This document shows, piece after piece, positions 17,084-25,536 of a stretch of 64,000 nucleotides of DNA. How positions within the stretch are numbered: position 1 is the stretch's first letter; each line of letters begins with the position of its first letter. The position numbers and the translations under genes are program-made. Source of the stretch: Paenibacillus sp. FSL M7-0420 (GTDB lineage: Bacteria > Bacillota > Bacilli > Paenibacillales > Paenibacillaceae). The stretch lies in assembly GCF_038002345.1 (NCBI RefSeq), contig NZ_JBBOCJ010000001.1, positions 6,882,001 through 6,946,000 on the forward strand. Reading direction: 5' to 3'. The notes beneath the pieces are model-generated. The model saw only the letters and a program-made list of their open reading frames with translations. It ran no database searches and was not told the DNA's origin.

Positions 17084-17189
17084 TATGGTTACTGTGATTA
17101 TTTCTTCTATTGAGATAATTGAGGCTGCTTCAGGCAGTGACACACAAAGTTCATTTCAAACTATGTCTCATGGTGTTGGCGGTAGCTAA
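17046..17189 (+). CDS. Secreted signalling pro-peptide of the RRNPP pair
   Basis: This 47-codon open frame was not called as a gene because of its size. It starts at ATG 17046 inside the last 38 bases of the receptor gene and ends at TAA 17187-17189. It begins MIKRLLKLLVICSMVTVII, a positively charged then hydrophobic export signal. A plausible cleavage site lies after IEAA (residue 28), leaving SGSDTQSSFQTMSHGVGGS. The short glycine-rich C terminus (SHGVGGS) is where Phr, AimP and Alo precursors carry the mature signal. GAGAGGTG sits 10-12 bases upstream. The position directly behind an HTH-TPR receptor on the same strand is the diagnostic context. The exact mature peptide is not known. Confidence 0.75.
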   Translation: MIKRLLKLLVICSMVTVIISSIEIIEAASGSDTQSSFQTMSHGVGGS

Positions 17190-17365
17190 ATATCCTTACT
17201 GTTTTTGAAGATTTCTTAAAGTCTGCACATAAGCTATATGTCTTACTGGACTGTCGTCAGACAATCACGAACACTTCTTATTTACCGTATGCGGAACGCC
17301 ATCAACTACCGCATTTCTCACTGCATTCAAGCTCTACCCTATACTTAACATCAGCGAGACGAAGA

Positions 17366-17406
17366 ACGTCCCGGTAGCCCCTTTATGGGAAAGCCGGGGC
17401 GTTTTC
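17366..17406 (+). terminator. Terminator after the signal peptide gene
   Basis: CGTCCCGGT pairs, with one or two G-U pairs, with GCCGGGGCG, followed by TTTTCTATTTT. Its right arm resembles the terminator at 15489-15524, so near-identical hairpins bracket the receptor/peptide locus. Between the peptide stop and this hairpin nothing else is seen. Confidence 0.65.
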
Positions 17407-17430
17407 TATTTTCCGGAGAGGATGAGGAGC

Positions 17431-18105
17431 ATGACTTTTGAAGAAGCACATGATCAGTTTATCAGCGGACACTTGGACAGCAGAGCTGATGGAGAACGTC
17501 GGGCACGGTTGGAACGGGGGCATCGGCATGCCGAGAGCCTATTCCTGCATAAGGTATGGTGGCCGCTGCGGGGCCATTTTGACGGGCTTCATCCGGAGTA
17601 TGAGGTGATAGATTGGCGGGGGAGATCTTATTTTGCCGACTTCGCCTGGTTGCCGGGGTACGTGAAGCTACTGATTGAAATCAAGGGCTATGCTTCACAT
17701 GTACGCGATATGGACCGGAACAAATACTGCGGCGAGCTGAACCGTGAGACCTTCCTGTACGCCATGGGCTATCACGTGATTTCCTTCGCATACGATGATG
17801 TTGAACAGCGTCCCGAGCTCTGTATAACCTTGCTGCGGATGGTGCTGGGCAGATATCAGCCTGCGGCAACCCCAGTATCGCGCGTACAGTTGATGGAGCA
17901 GGAGGTCATCCGGTTAACCGTTCATTTAGCCCGGCCTATCCGCCCGCAGGATGTGAAGCAGCATTTCTCAATTGATTACAGAACCGCTGTCCGCACCCTG
18001 CGCAGTCTGTCTGACAAGGGCTGGCTCTTACCGGTTCCCACCAGCAATCAGGAACGAACCGCACGATATGAGTTGAAGCGCGGTGTACTGGAATATTTTA
18101 ATTAG
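17431..18105 (+). CDS. PD-(D/E)XK nuclease-fold protein with winged helix
   Basis: This 224-residue protein of uncertain function has residues 30-130 resembling the DUF559/very-short-patch-repair nuclease fold: an early Glu (E35), FADFAW with D70, then LLIEIKG giving E83 and K85, the D-x(n)-E-x-K pattern of PD-(D/E)XK nucleases. The C-terminal part (about 140-224) looks like a winged helix (QDVKQHFSIDYRTAVRTLRSLSDKGWLLPV). The in-frame ATG at 17422 touches its Shine-Dalgarno; ATG 17431 has GAGAGG nine bases upstream. It stands alone, just after the quorum-sensing pair's terminator. It could be a DNA-processing or defence protein; a housekeeping role is equally open. Confidence 0.6.
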   Translation: MTFEEAHDQFISGHLDSRADGERRARLERGHRHAESLFLHKVWWPLRGHFDGLHPEYEVIDWRGRSYFADFAWLPGYVKLLIEIKGYASHVRDMDRNKYCGELNRETFLYAMGYHVISFAYDDVEQRPELCITLLRMVLGRYQPAATPVSRVQLMEQEVIRLTVHLARPIRPQDVKQHFSIDYRTAVRTLRSLSDKGWLLPVPTSNQERTARYELKRGVLEYFN

Positions 18106-18171
18106 CCTTCGGCAAATAATTGGAATAACGCACCTTAATTTCCTGATTCCTGAGGAATGACCGGCAACAAG

Positions 18172-18246
18172 TGGAAAAACAGCATCTGCTACTCTTGGTT
18201 TTGCCGCTATGGAGTGAATTGGGAGAATTTAAGTGCTGTTTTTCCA
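18172..18246. repeat. Inverted repeat in a gene-free stretch
   Basis: TGGAAAAACAGCA (18172-18184) is repeated in perfect inversion at 18234-18246 across a 49-base loop. The 361-base gap between the nuclease-fold gene and potD also holds GTGGACAAAATCC at 18284-18296 (shared with 12897-12909) and the potD terminator. No gene is visible. Confidence 0.5.
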
Positions 18247-18401
18247 ACTATCTCCGCCAGAACCCTTTAATACTTATCAGCAAGTGGACAAAATCCATCT
18301 ATTTCCCGCTTCCGCTGTACTATCCCCCTACTCCACAAGCCTCTGCAGCACCGGTTCTTATCATCAATCAAATTATCCTCCCCAGCGCCTATCCCCTTAA
18401 G

Positions 18402-18444
18402 AAAAAAGCCCCACGCCTGCGCCTAAGCACAAACGGGGGCTTTT
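18402..18444 (-). terminator. Terminator of the pot operon
   Basis: AAAAGCCCC (18404-18412) pairs with GGGGCTTTT (18436-18444). On the minus strand the stem is followed by T residues, 23 bases beyond the potD stop. Confidence 0.8.
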
Positions 18445-18466
18445 CGGCAGGCCTACAGCCTGCCAG

Positions 18467-19540
18467 CTACTTCTTATTCATCTTAAACATCAGGAACAGC
18501 TCATTATAGTGGGCAAGCATCCGCTTGCCGAGGTTGTCGTAGACCTCCAGCCGGCCGGTGATCTCGGCGGGCGGGTAGAAGCGCTCGTCGCCGGAGATGT
18601 CCTCCGGCAGCAGCTTCAGGCCGGGAACGTTCGGCGTGGAATAGCCGACGTATTCCGTATTCTGGGCCGCCACATCCGGGCGGAGCATGAAGTTGATGAA
18701 CTGATGCGCCCCTTCGATATTGGCGGCTCCGCGCGGAATGACCATGTTGTCGAACCAGATGTTCGAGCCTTCCTCCGGCACCACATAATCCAGCTTGTCG
18801 TTCTCATCCATAATCTCGGAAGCGTCGCCGGACCAGACGATCCCGACAGCCGCCTCTTCGTTCGCCAGCAGCATCTTGATCTCGTCGCCGACGATCGCCT
18901 TCACATTCGGCGACAGCTTGTTCAGCTTGGCCAGCGCCTCCTGTAGATGCTCCTCATTCCTGTCATTAACGGAATAGTGCAGGCTGTTCAGCGCCATGCC
19001 CATCACCTCACGGGCACCGTCCACCAGGAAAATATTATTATTCAGCCGCTTGTCCCACAGCGAATTCCAGCTGCTGAAATCCATCCCCTTCGTCATCTCG
19101 GGATTGAAGATAATTCCCACCGTCCCCCAGAAATAAGGAACCGAATACTTGTTACCGGGATCGAAGGACAGATTCATGAATTTGGAACCGATGTTGGCCA
19201 GATTCGGAAGCTTGCTGTGATCCAGCGGCAAGAGCAGCTTCTCCTCCCGCATCTTGGCAATGGCGTAGTCGGAAGGCACAACGACATCGAAGACCGTACC
19301 GCCCTGCTCGACCTTGGTCAGCATCGCTTCATTGGAATCGAACGTCTGATAGATGACCGTAATACCGGTCTCTTCCTGGAATTGCTTGAGCAGGTCAGGA
19401 TCAATATAGTCGCCCCAGTTATAGATCGTCAGCGTATTGCCGCCGCTATAGCCCTGGGCCGAGTTCAGCCGGGACGCCAGGAACATCAGGCCGAACGCGA
19501 CGATCAGAATCGCCAGGAACGTATTCACAAGCTGCTTCAT
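18467..19540 (-). CDS. potD: PotD, spermidine/putrescine-binding protein
   Basis: This 357-residue extracytoplasmic polyamine-binding protein is of the PotD family: LTIYNWGDYIDPDLLKQFQEETGI near the N terminus, DVVVPSDYAIAKM, YSVPYFWGTVGIIFNP and GIVWSGDASEI. Residues 5-24 form a hydrophobic anchor or signal (NTFLAILIVAFGLMFLASRL). There is no lipobox cysteine, so it is probably held by an uncleaved N-terminal helix rather than a lipid. The ATG overlaps the potC stop by four bases. It is the last gene of potABCD. Confidence 0.92.
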   Translation of the reverse strand: MKQLVNTFLAILIVAFGLMFLASRLNSAQGYSGGNTLTIYNWGDYIDPDLLKQFQEETGITVIYQTFDSNEAMLTKVEQGGTVFDVVVPSDYAIAKMREEKLLLPLDHSKLPNLANIGSKFMNLSFDPGNKYSVPYFWGTVGIIFNPEMTKGMDFSSWNSLWDKRLNNNIFLVDGAREVMGMALNSLHYSVNDRNEEHLQEALAKLNKLSPNVKAIVGDEIKMLLANEEAAVGIVWSGDASEIMDENDKLDYVVPEEGSNIWFDNMVIPRGAANIEGAHQFINFMLRPDVAAQNTEYVGYSTPNVPGLKLLPEDISGDERFYPPAEITGRLEVYDNLGKRMLAHYNELFLMFKMNKK

Positions 19541-20382
19541 CTTGGCACCCCCGCTTCGGCCACCGGCTCGGCAATCTGTACCGCCGGGCGGCTCTTACGC
19601 TGGTTCAGGTAGTAATAACCGATGACCAGCAGAATCGTGAAGAGGAAAATCAGCGTCGACAATGCGTTAATCGACAGCGAGACCCCCTGACGGGCACGGG
19701 AATAGATCTCCACCGACAGGGTGGAATAGCCATTGCCTGTGACGAAGAAGGTAACCGCGAAATCATCCAGGGAATAGGTCAGAGCCATGAAGAATCCGCT
19801 GAAGATTCCCGGCTTGATGATCGGCAGAATCACCTTCGTCAGCACATCCCGGCGCGTGGCCCCGAGATCACGTGCGGCATCCGTCAGGGTCGGGCTCATC
19901 TCCTGCAAATGCGGCAGGATCATAATGACCGCAATCGGAATGCTGAACGCCACATGCGAGAGCAGCACGGAGGTGAAGCCCAGCTTGATCCCGACAATCG
20001 TGAACAGGATCAGGAAGGAGGCTCCGATGATGACATCCGGGCTGACAATCAGCACATTGTTCAGCGAGAGCAGTGTGTTTTTGGCCCGGCGGCTGCGGAC
20101 ATGATGGATCGCCAGCGCACCGATTACCGCTATGATCGTCGCAATGGTCGATGACAGAAGGGCGATGACCAGTGTGTTAATCACAATAATCATCAGCCGG
20201 GTATCAGCAACTACCTCACGGTAATAATCCAGCGTGAAGCCCTCGAACTTGTGCATCGTGCCACCGCTGTTGAACGAGTAATACATCAGATAGAAGATCG
20301 GCGCGTACAGCACCAGGAAGACCAGCACCAGATAGATATTGGCGATGCCGTTCTTGTTCTTAACCCTTCGTCTGTTCTTCAT
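19537..20382 (-). CDS. potC: PotC, polyamine ABC permease
   Basis: This 281-residue membrane subunit has six predicted helices and a MetI-type loop [27 protein letters not shown] (the EAA motif that contacts PotA). It pairs with PotB to move spermidine/putrescine inward. A longer frame starts at 20475, but ATG 20382 has AAGGGGG seven bases upstream and overlaps the potB stop by four bases. It is translationally coupled to both neighbours. Confidence 0.92.
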   Translation of the reverse strand: MKNRRRVKNKNGIANIYLVLVFLVLYAPIFYLMYYSFNSGGTMHKFEGFTLDYYREVVADTRLMIIVINTLVIALLSSTIATIIAVIGALAIHHVRSRRAKNTLLSLNNVLIVSPDVIIGASFLILFTIVGIKLGFTSVLLSHVAFSIPIAVIMILPHLQEMSPTLTDAARDLGATRRDVLTKVILPIIKPGIFSGFFMALTYSLDDFAVTFFVTGNGYSTLSVEIYSRARQGVSLSINALSTLIFLFTILLVIGYYYLNQRKSRPAVQIAEPVAEAGVPR

Positions 20383-21182
20383 CCGCGCACCCCCTTCCGC
20401 GAGCCGCCGGTCAGAATCATGAACAGCGCCATAATGGCGATCAGGAACACCGCAACGGTGGAGCCCATCCCCCAATCCTGTGTGACCAGGAAGTGCTGCT
20501 CAATCGCGGTGCCGAGCGTAATCACCCGGTTCCCGGCAATCAGACGCGTAATCATGAACAGCGACAGCGCCGGAATGAATACCGCCATACAGCCGGAGCG
20601 TACACCCGAGATCGTCAGCGGAAAAACCACCCGCCGGAACGTTGTCCATCCCGATGCGCCCAGATCGCGCGCGGCATCGACCAGCGACAGATTCATCTCA
20701 TCCAGGGCACTGAAGATCGGCAGAATCATGAATGGAATGAAAATATAGACCGACACAAACACGAAGCTGAAGCCTGTGAACAGAATCTGCTGCTCACCCA
20801 ACCCCATCAGATCAAAGAAATTATTGACCGGGCCGAAGGTGCCGAAGATCCCGATGAAGGCATACGTCTTCAGCAGCAGGTTAATCCAGGTCGGCAGAAT
20901 AATCAGCAGCAGCCACAGTTGCTTGTGCTTCGTTCGCGTCAGCAGATAAGCGGCCGGATACGCCACCAGGAGCGAGAACACCGTGATCAGAAAAGCGTAC
21001 CAGAACGAATTCAGCATCATTCTCATATAGACCGGTGTGAAGAAATTGACGTAGTTATTCAGCGTCAGCTTCCCCTCCAGATCGAACAGGGAATAGTAGA
21101 CCACCAGCAGCACCGGTGCAATGACAAACAGCGCGATCCACAGGTAGTACGGAATGAGATAATACGACTTGCCCTTAGTCAT
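20379..21182 (-). CDS. potB: PotB, polyamine ABC permease
   Basis: This 267-residue membrane subunit has the N-terminal helix [27 protein letters not shown], six helices in all, and the EAA loop [29 protein letters not shown] codons at 21185 and 21182 are adjacent; GGAG lies about seven bases before 21182. The start overlaps the potA 3' end (stop at 21175) by several codons, so translation is coupled. Confidence 0.92.
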   Translation of the reverse strand: MTKGKSYYLIPYYLWIALFVIAPVLLVVYYSLFDLEGKLTLNNYVNFFTPVYMRMMLNSFWYAFLITVFSLLVAYPAAYLLTRTKHKQLWLLLIILPTWINLLLKTYAFIGIFGTFGPVNNFFDLMGLGEQQILFTGFSFVFVSVYIFIPFMILPIFSALDEMNLSLVDAARDLGASGWTTFRRVVFPLTISGVRSGCMAVFIPALSLFMITRLIAGNRVITLGTAIEQHFLVTQDWGMGSTVAVFLIAIMALFMILTGGSRKGVRG

Positions 21183-22299
21183 CATGGCTCTCCACCTCGG
21201 CGTAGGCCTCCAGACGCTTGTCGAACTCTTCCTCCGTTTCACCGAAACGCATAACATGAATCGCTTCCGGGTCAAAATACAGCCCGATCTCGGAGCCAAC
21301 CTCTGCCTTACGGGTGGAATGGACGAGCCATTCATGGCCGGAGCCGTCATAGCAGCTGATCTCGTAGTGAACTCCGCGGAACAGCTGGGAATCTACACGC
21401 ACCTTCAGCTTGCCCGCTTCAAGGGCCGCAATCTCCAGGTCCTCAGGGCGGATTACCACCTCCACCGCTTCATTCGGCTTCAGACCGGCATCGACACATT
21501 CGAACCGGTGACCGTTAAACTCAACTACATAGTCCTCAATCATCACACCCGGCACAATGTTCGACTCTCCGATGAAGTCAGCCACGAACCGGTTAATCGG
21601 CTCATCGTAGATATCATTAGGCGTTCCGCTCTGCTCAATCTTGCCGCCGTTCATGACGAAGATCCAGTCGGACATCGCCAGCGCCTCTTCCTGGTCATGG
21701 GTGACGAAGATGAAGGTGATGCCCAGCCGCTGCTGCATCTCCCGCAGAATATACTGCATCTCCGTACGCAGCTTCAGATCAAGCGCCGAGAGCGGCTCGT
21801 CCAGCAGCAGGACCTGCGGCTCGTTGACAATGGCGCGTGCAATGGCAACACGCTGTCTCTGCCCGCCGGACATTTCATTAATGGCCCGCTGATCATAGCC
21901 GACCAGGTTGACGAAGCGCAGCGCTTCCTGCACCTTTTGCTGAATAACATCCTTCTTCAGCTTCTTGATGCGCAGTCCAAACGCCACATTCTCGAATACG
22001 TTCAGGTGCGGAAACAGCGCATAGTCCTGAAACACCGTATTGACCTGCCGCTCATTGGCGGGAATGTGGTTGATAATTTTGCCGTTCAGATAGATCGAAC
22101 CTTCAGTCGGCTCCGCGAAGCCGGCGATCAGACGCAGAATGGTCGTTTTTCCGCAGCCCGAAGGGCCCAGCAGCGTGTAGAATTTACCGCGTTCAATTTC
22201 GAAGCTCACGCCTTTGAGTACAGCCTCTTCGTCGTCGTATTGCTTAATCACCTGGTCAAAAGAAATAATAGTGCCTTCCGGGGTAGCTATAGCTAACAA
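21175..22299 (-). CDS. potA: PotA, polyamine ABC ATPase
   Basis: This 374-residue ATPase energises polyamine import. It has Walker [10 protein letters not shown]-loop, signature [15 protein letters not shown], Walker [13 protein letters not shown] and switch [11 protein letters not shown]. The C-terminal TOBE-type domain includes [11 protein letters not shown]. The start is unusual: the frame opens at TTG 22299, which directly abuts GGGAGG with no spacer, and no ATG or GTG lies nearby. The codon at normal spacing (nine bases) is ATA 22288-22290. Translation may therefore start inefficiently or at a rare codon. It is the first gene of potABCD. Confidence 0.9.
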   Translation of the reverse strand: MLAIATPEGTIISFDQVIKQYDDEEAVLKGVSFEIERGKFYTLLGPSGCGKTTILRLIAGFAEPTEGSIYLNGKIINHIPANERQVNTVFQDYALFPHLNVFENVAFGLRIKKLKKDVIQQKVQEALRFVNLVGYDQRAINEMSGGQRQRVAIARAIVNEPQVLLLDEPLSALDLKLRTEMQYILREMQQRLGITFIFVTHDQEEALAMSDWIFVMNGGKIEQSGTPNDIYDEPINRFVADFIGESNIVPGVMIEDYVVEFNGHRFECVDAGLKPNEAVEVVIRPEDLEIAALEAGKLKVRVDSQLFRGVHYEISCYDGSGHEWLVHSTRKAEVGSEIGLYFDPEAIHVMRFGETEEEFDKRLEAYAEVESHDD

Positions 22300-22527
22300 C
22301 CTCCCTTACTTATGTAGTACAACCTATTTTACCCGCTTCTTGCGGGAGACAATCCGGCAGCAGCATGCTCAGCACGGATAAGCGACAATTCCTGCCTTAG
22401 TTCGACAGACTTCAATATATATAGCATAAAGGAATCCTGCAATATATGCGATAGCTTACATTGTGAAATCAAGCACAAAAACTTAACAAGTTCGTAAAAT
22501 CTTGCCCGCCTCCAGCCTGTTTTGAGG

Positions 22528-22536
22528 TGCTATAAT
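22528..22536 (+). promoter_or_regulatory. Extended -10 promoter
   Basis: TGCTATAAT is an extended -10 element about 50 bases upstream of the exporter gene at 22584. The rest of the 284-base divergent gap with potA shows only a small CCCGC/GCGGG hairpin near 22330. Confidence 0.5.
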
Positions 22537-22583
22537 GAAAACGGATGAAAACCATAAAATTTTTCCTATTTACATGAAAGAAG

Positions 22584-23696
22584 ATGACAAACATGAACGA
22601 GGGCTTACAGGAGCGCCTTGAAAAGTTCGGATTATCCTTATATATGATACGGATTACACTCGCCGCTTCGCTCTCGTGGCTGACGGTGCACACCATTTAC
22701 GGAGACCAGTACTTGTACTTCGCCCCGCTTGCGGCGATTCTGATTACCCAGAGCAGCGTCAAGGCCTCCCTCGAAAAAGGCTTCTACCGCATGACCGGCG
22801 TCATCCTCGGCGGAATCGTCAGCCTGATCGTGGGCAAGTTCTTCGATGTGGGCGCGCTGTCGATCCTGCTGATGCTGCTGATCGGCATTGGGGTGGCTAC
22901 AGCCTGCCGGATCAATATCCAAGCCGTCTCGCAGGTCGGCGTTACCTCGGTGCTCGCACTTACCTTCTATCATGACCAATATATCGTCTGGAGAGTCGCC
23001 GAGACATTGATCGGCGTACTGATTGCCCTGATTATCAATATGATTATCGTGCCGCCCAAGAGCTTCGTCAAGGTCAAGGACCTGGCACTGAAGGGCAGCC
23101 TGACCTTATCCGATGCCTTAACCGGATTCGCCGCAAGCGGACGGGATGCCGCACAGGCCAAGGCTGCTCTTGAGCGCTCCGGCGAGCTGCTGAAGAAGAG
23201 CGACCGGCTGCAGAAGGAGATGCATTACACGCTGTCTCATTACCAGTGCCGTAAGGACATTGGCAAGCTGACACAGACGACCACCCATCTCATCAAGGTG
23301 CAATCCTATGTCAAAGCCATAAGCGAAGAGATCGCTCTGCTGCCGTCCCATTATGCCGCAGCCGACTGGATGCTGGAGGTTGTAACCGCAACGGCAGACT
23401 GTATCGCCCTGTACGGCACAAGGACGCTATCGGATGCCGAATGCAACGGACGGTCACTCCCCGAGAGTCTGAGAAGAGCCCGCGATGTGCAGCTCGCCTG
23501 GTTCTCGCAGCTGCAGGATCAGTGCCCGCTCGCGGCCTTCCGTGATCTCGGTGCGGTGTTCTCCCACTTGAACCGGATTCTTGAGGAGATCGAACGCGCC
23601 GATTACGCAGCTCTTTCCACCGCACCACAGCATGTCAAGGCACAGCCTGCACGCGCCATCCAGTTCATACAAAAAGGACTCTTCCACAAGCTATAA
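22584..23696 (+). CDS. Aromatic acid exporter family protein (FUSC-like)
   Basis: This 370-residue protein has an N-terminal block of about five or six membrane helices (ITLAASLSWLTVHTI, YFAPLAAILITQSSV, GVILGGIVSLIVG, ILLMLLIGIGVATAC, VAETLIGVLIALIINMIIVPP) and a C-terminal soluble helical domain (about 165-370). This is the aromatic acid exporter / FUSC-like layout of Bacilli, related to AaeB and YqjA. The substrate is unknown. The start may be ATG 22584 or 22593; neither has a strong Shine-Dalgarno. The last codons and stop lie inside the terminator hairpin. Confidence 0.8.
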   Translation: MTNMNEGLQERLEKFGLSLYMIRITLAASLSWLTVHTIYGDQYLYFAPLAAILITQSSVKASLEKGFYRMTGVILGGIVSLIVGKFFDVGALSILLMLLIGIGVATACRINIQAVSQVGVTSVLALTFYHDQYIVWRVAETLIGVLIALIINMIIVPPKSFVKVKDLALKGSLTLSDALTGFAASGRDAAQAKAALERSGELLKKSDRLQKEMHYTLSHYQCRKDIGKLTQTTTHLIKVQSYVKAISEEIALLPSHYAAADWMLEVVTATADCIALYGTRTLSDAECNGRSLPESLRRARDVQLAWFSQLQDQCPLAAFRDLGAVFSHLNRILEEIERADYAALSTAPQHVKAQPARAIQFIQKGLFHKL

Positions 23697-23716
23697 GCTT
23701 GGGAGAGTCCTTTTTT
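23671..23716. terminator. Bidirectional terminator overlapping the exporter stop
   Basis: AAAAAGGACTCT (from 23671) pairs with AGAGTCCTTTTTT (to 23716), with an inner AAGC/GCTT stem. It ends the exporter gene on plus (the TAA at 23694-23696 is inside the hairpin) and the triazine-type operon on minus. Confidence 0.85.
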
Positions 23717-23742
23717 GGTTGCTGTAACGCTAAAAGCGGTAT

Positions 23743-25530
23743 TTATTCAGCGGGCAGATACCGCCAGCCCCCGTAGGCCGTAACGTTCTCGGCACCGGTA
23801 GCGGCATAGCCTTCGCAGATGAAGCCCGTCACTTCGCGGCCATCGGCAAGCGCTACCCGTCCCAGGCCCAGCGGAGCCGGGATGAGCGTGGCGAACGCGC
23901 CCAGCGCTTCCACCGGCATCTGCCACAGCTCCAGCTCGACAGCACTTCCCCCTGCCGCCTGTCTCAGCAGGCCCGGCTTAGCCGGTACGGTAGGGAGCTT
24001 GACCAGCTCATAGCAGGCAGCGGTCCGCGCCTCCTGCCAGAAACGGGCGCCATGCTCCAGCATCTGCTTCTCCAGCGGGAAGCCGCGCATATGCAGCCCG
24101 CAGACCGCCAGAGTAACCATGCCGGACGATGGTGATTCGTCACCGGCAGCAGCGCCGCCATCCTCCCGCCCCGGCGAATCCCCCTCCGCCAGCAGCTTCC
24201 CCGCTCCGGCAAGCAGAGGCTCGCTGTCCGCCAGAGCGAACAGCGTAATGCCGAACGGCAGGTTCTCCGCCGCTTCCCCGGCGGGAATTGCCACCGCCGA
24301 CAGATCGAGCAGGTTGCAGTGATTGGTGTAGCGGCCCATATCGGAGTTGGCTCCTACCGGGTTCGCCGCCACCTGCTCCCGGGTCCAGGTTCCGCCGCAG
24401 GTCGGCAGGACCAGCACCGCATCCCGCAGCAGCAGCTCCGCTTCCCGCTTATACCGCTGCAAGCGGTGCATGGCCTGGAACAGGCTCGAAGCAGTGTGGC
24501 TCTCCGCGGCCCCGGAGGAGAGAATCGACTCCGTCACCGGCAGCACAGCTTCACGGTGACTCTCTACGAATCCGGCCAGATCCGCCCAGCGTTCGGCTAC
24601 CCAGGGGCCCTCGTACAGGATGGCTGCCGCTTCGGAGAACAGCGTACAGTCCACCCGTTCAACCGGTAGCCCCAGCTTCTGCACCGCCGCTTCGGCCCGT
24701 TCCCAGGCCCGGCGGTATTCGTCCGCATGGGGCCCATAGAAGTCCAGCGGCGCTTCCGGCAGCAGCAGCTTCCCCGGCAGAGCGGCTCGGCCCCGCTTCA
24801 CGGAACGCGACCACAGATCGGCCGCATCGAAGCCGCGTGCTGCGCGGTCCACCGTTAGCGCATCCTCCAGATTGTGCGCGAATACGGTGACACAATCCAG
24901 GCTGGCGCACGCCGGTACTACACCGCGCACCGGCCAGGCGCCCAGGCTGGGCTTGTAGCCGACCAGCCCGTTCAGCGCGGCCGGCACACGGCCCGAGCCG
25001 GCAGTATCGGTGCCCAGGCTGAACACCGCCTGGCCCCGGGCTACGGCAACCGCCGAACCGGCGCTGGAGCCGCCGCTGATGTATTCGGGACGCAGGGCAT
25101 TATGAGTCGCGCCGTAAGGGCTGCGCACACCGACGAGTCCGGTGGCGAACTGGTCCAGATTGCTTTTGCCGACAGGGATCGCCCCCGCAGCCACCAATCT
25201 CGCCACAACCGCTGCGTCGGCTTCCGGCTGATAAGCGAATTCAGGACATGCCGCCGTCGTGGGCAGCCCCTTCACATCGATGTTATCCTTCACCGCGAAT
25301 GGAATGCCCCACAAGGGATGCTCCTGCGGATTCAGCTCTCGGAGCGCTTCCAGGAAGGGGCTGATCTGCGCCTCGGCGGGCGGTTCAATCCAGATGTTCA
25401 TGTCCTTGTCCCGCGCAGCGCGGCGGATGATCTCCCGGATAACCTCCTCCGGGGTCAGTGCGCCGTTCAAATACTGACCCCGCAGCCAACCGGCAGTCAG
25501 CTTCGCGGGCCATTCTGTTGTTGCTGTCAT
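23743..25530 (-). CDS. atzF: AtzF, allophanate hydrolase
   Basis: This 595-residue amidase-signature enzyme splits allophanate to carbon dioxide and two ammonia, the last step of biuret and cyanurate use. The catalytic Ser-cisSer-Lys elements are visible: FAVKDNIDV (Lys), GGSSAGSAVAVARG (cis-Ser) and GTDTAGSGRVPA (nucleophile Ser). The C-terminal region (about 455-595) is the AtzF-specific domain, here preceded by a Gly/Asp/Ser-rich insert. It starts six bases after the pucR stop and is the last gene of the eight-gene operon 32029-23743. Confidence 0.92.
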   Translation of the reverse strand: MTATTEWPAKLTAGWLRGQYLNGALTPEEVIREIIRRAARDKDMNIWIEPPAEAQISPFLEALRELNPQEHPLWGIPFAVKDNIDVKGLPTTAACPEFAYQPEADAAVVARLVAAGAIPVGKSNLDQFATGLVGVRSPYGATHNALRPEYISGGSSAGSAVAVARGQAVFSLGTDTAGSGRVPAALNGLVGYKPSLGAWPVRGVVPACASLDCVTVFAHNLEDALTVDRAARGFDAADLWSRSVKRGRAALPGKLLLPEAPLDFYGPHADEYRRAWERAEAAVQKLGLPVERVDCTLFSEAAAILYEGPWVAERWADLAGFVESHREAVLPVTESILSSGAAESHTASSLFQAMHRLQRYKREAELLLRDAVLVLPTCGGTWTREQVAANPVGANSDMGRYTNHCNLLDLSAVAIPAGEAAENLPFGITLFALADSEPLLAGAGKLLAEGDSPGREDGGAAAGDESPSSGMVTLAVCGLHMRGFPLEKQMLEHGARFWQEARTAACYELVKLPTVPAKPGLLRQAAGGSAVELELWQMPVEALGAFATLIPAPLGLGRVALADGREVTGFICEGYAATGAENVTAYGGWRYLPAE

Positions 25531-25536
25531 CAGGCT

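Noticed and set aside
15689..17189. Arbitrium (AimR/AimP) prophage switch
   Set aside because: No phage genes nearby, and the receptor is longer than AimR, so a chromosomal RRNPP/Alo-type pair is favoured.
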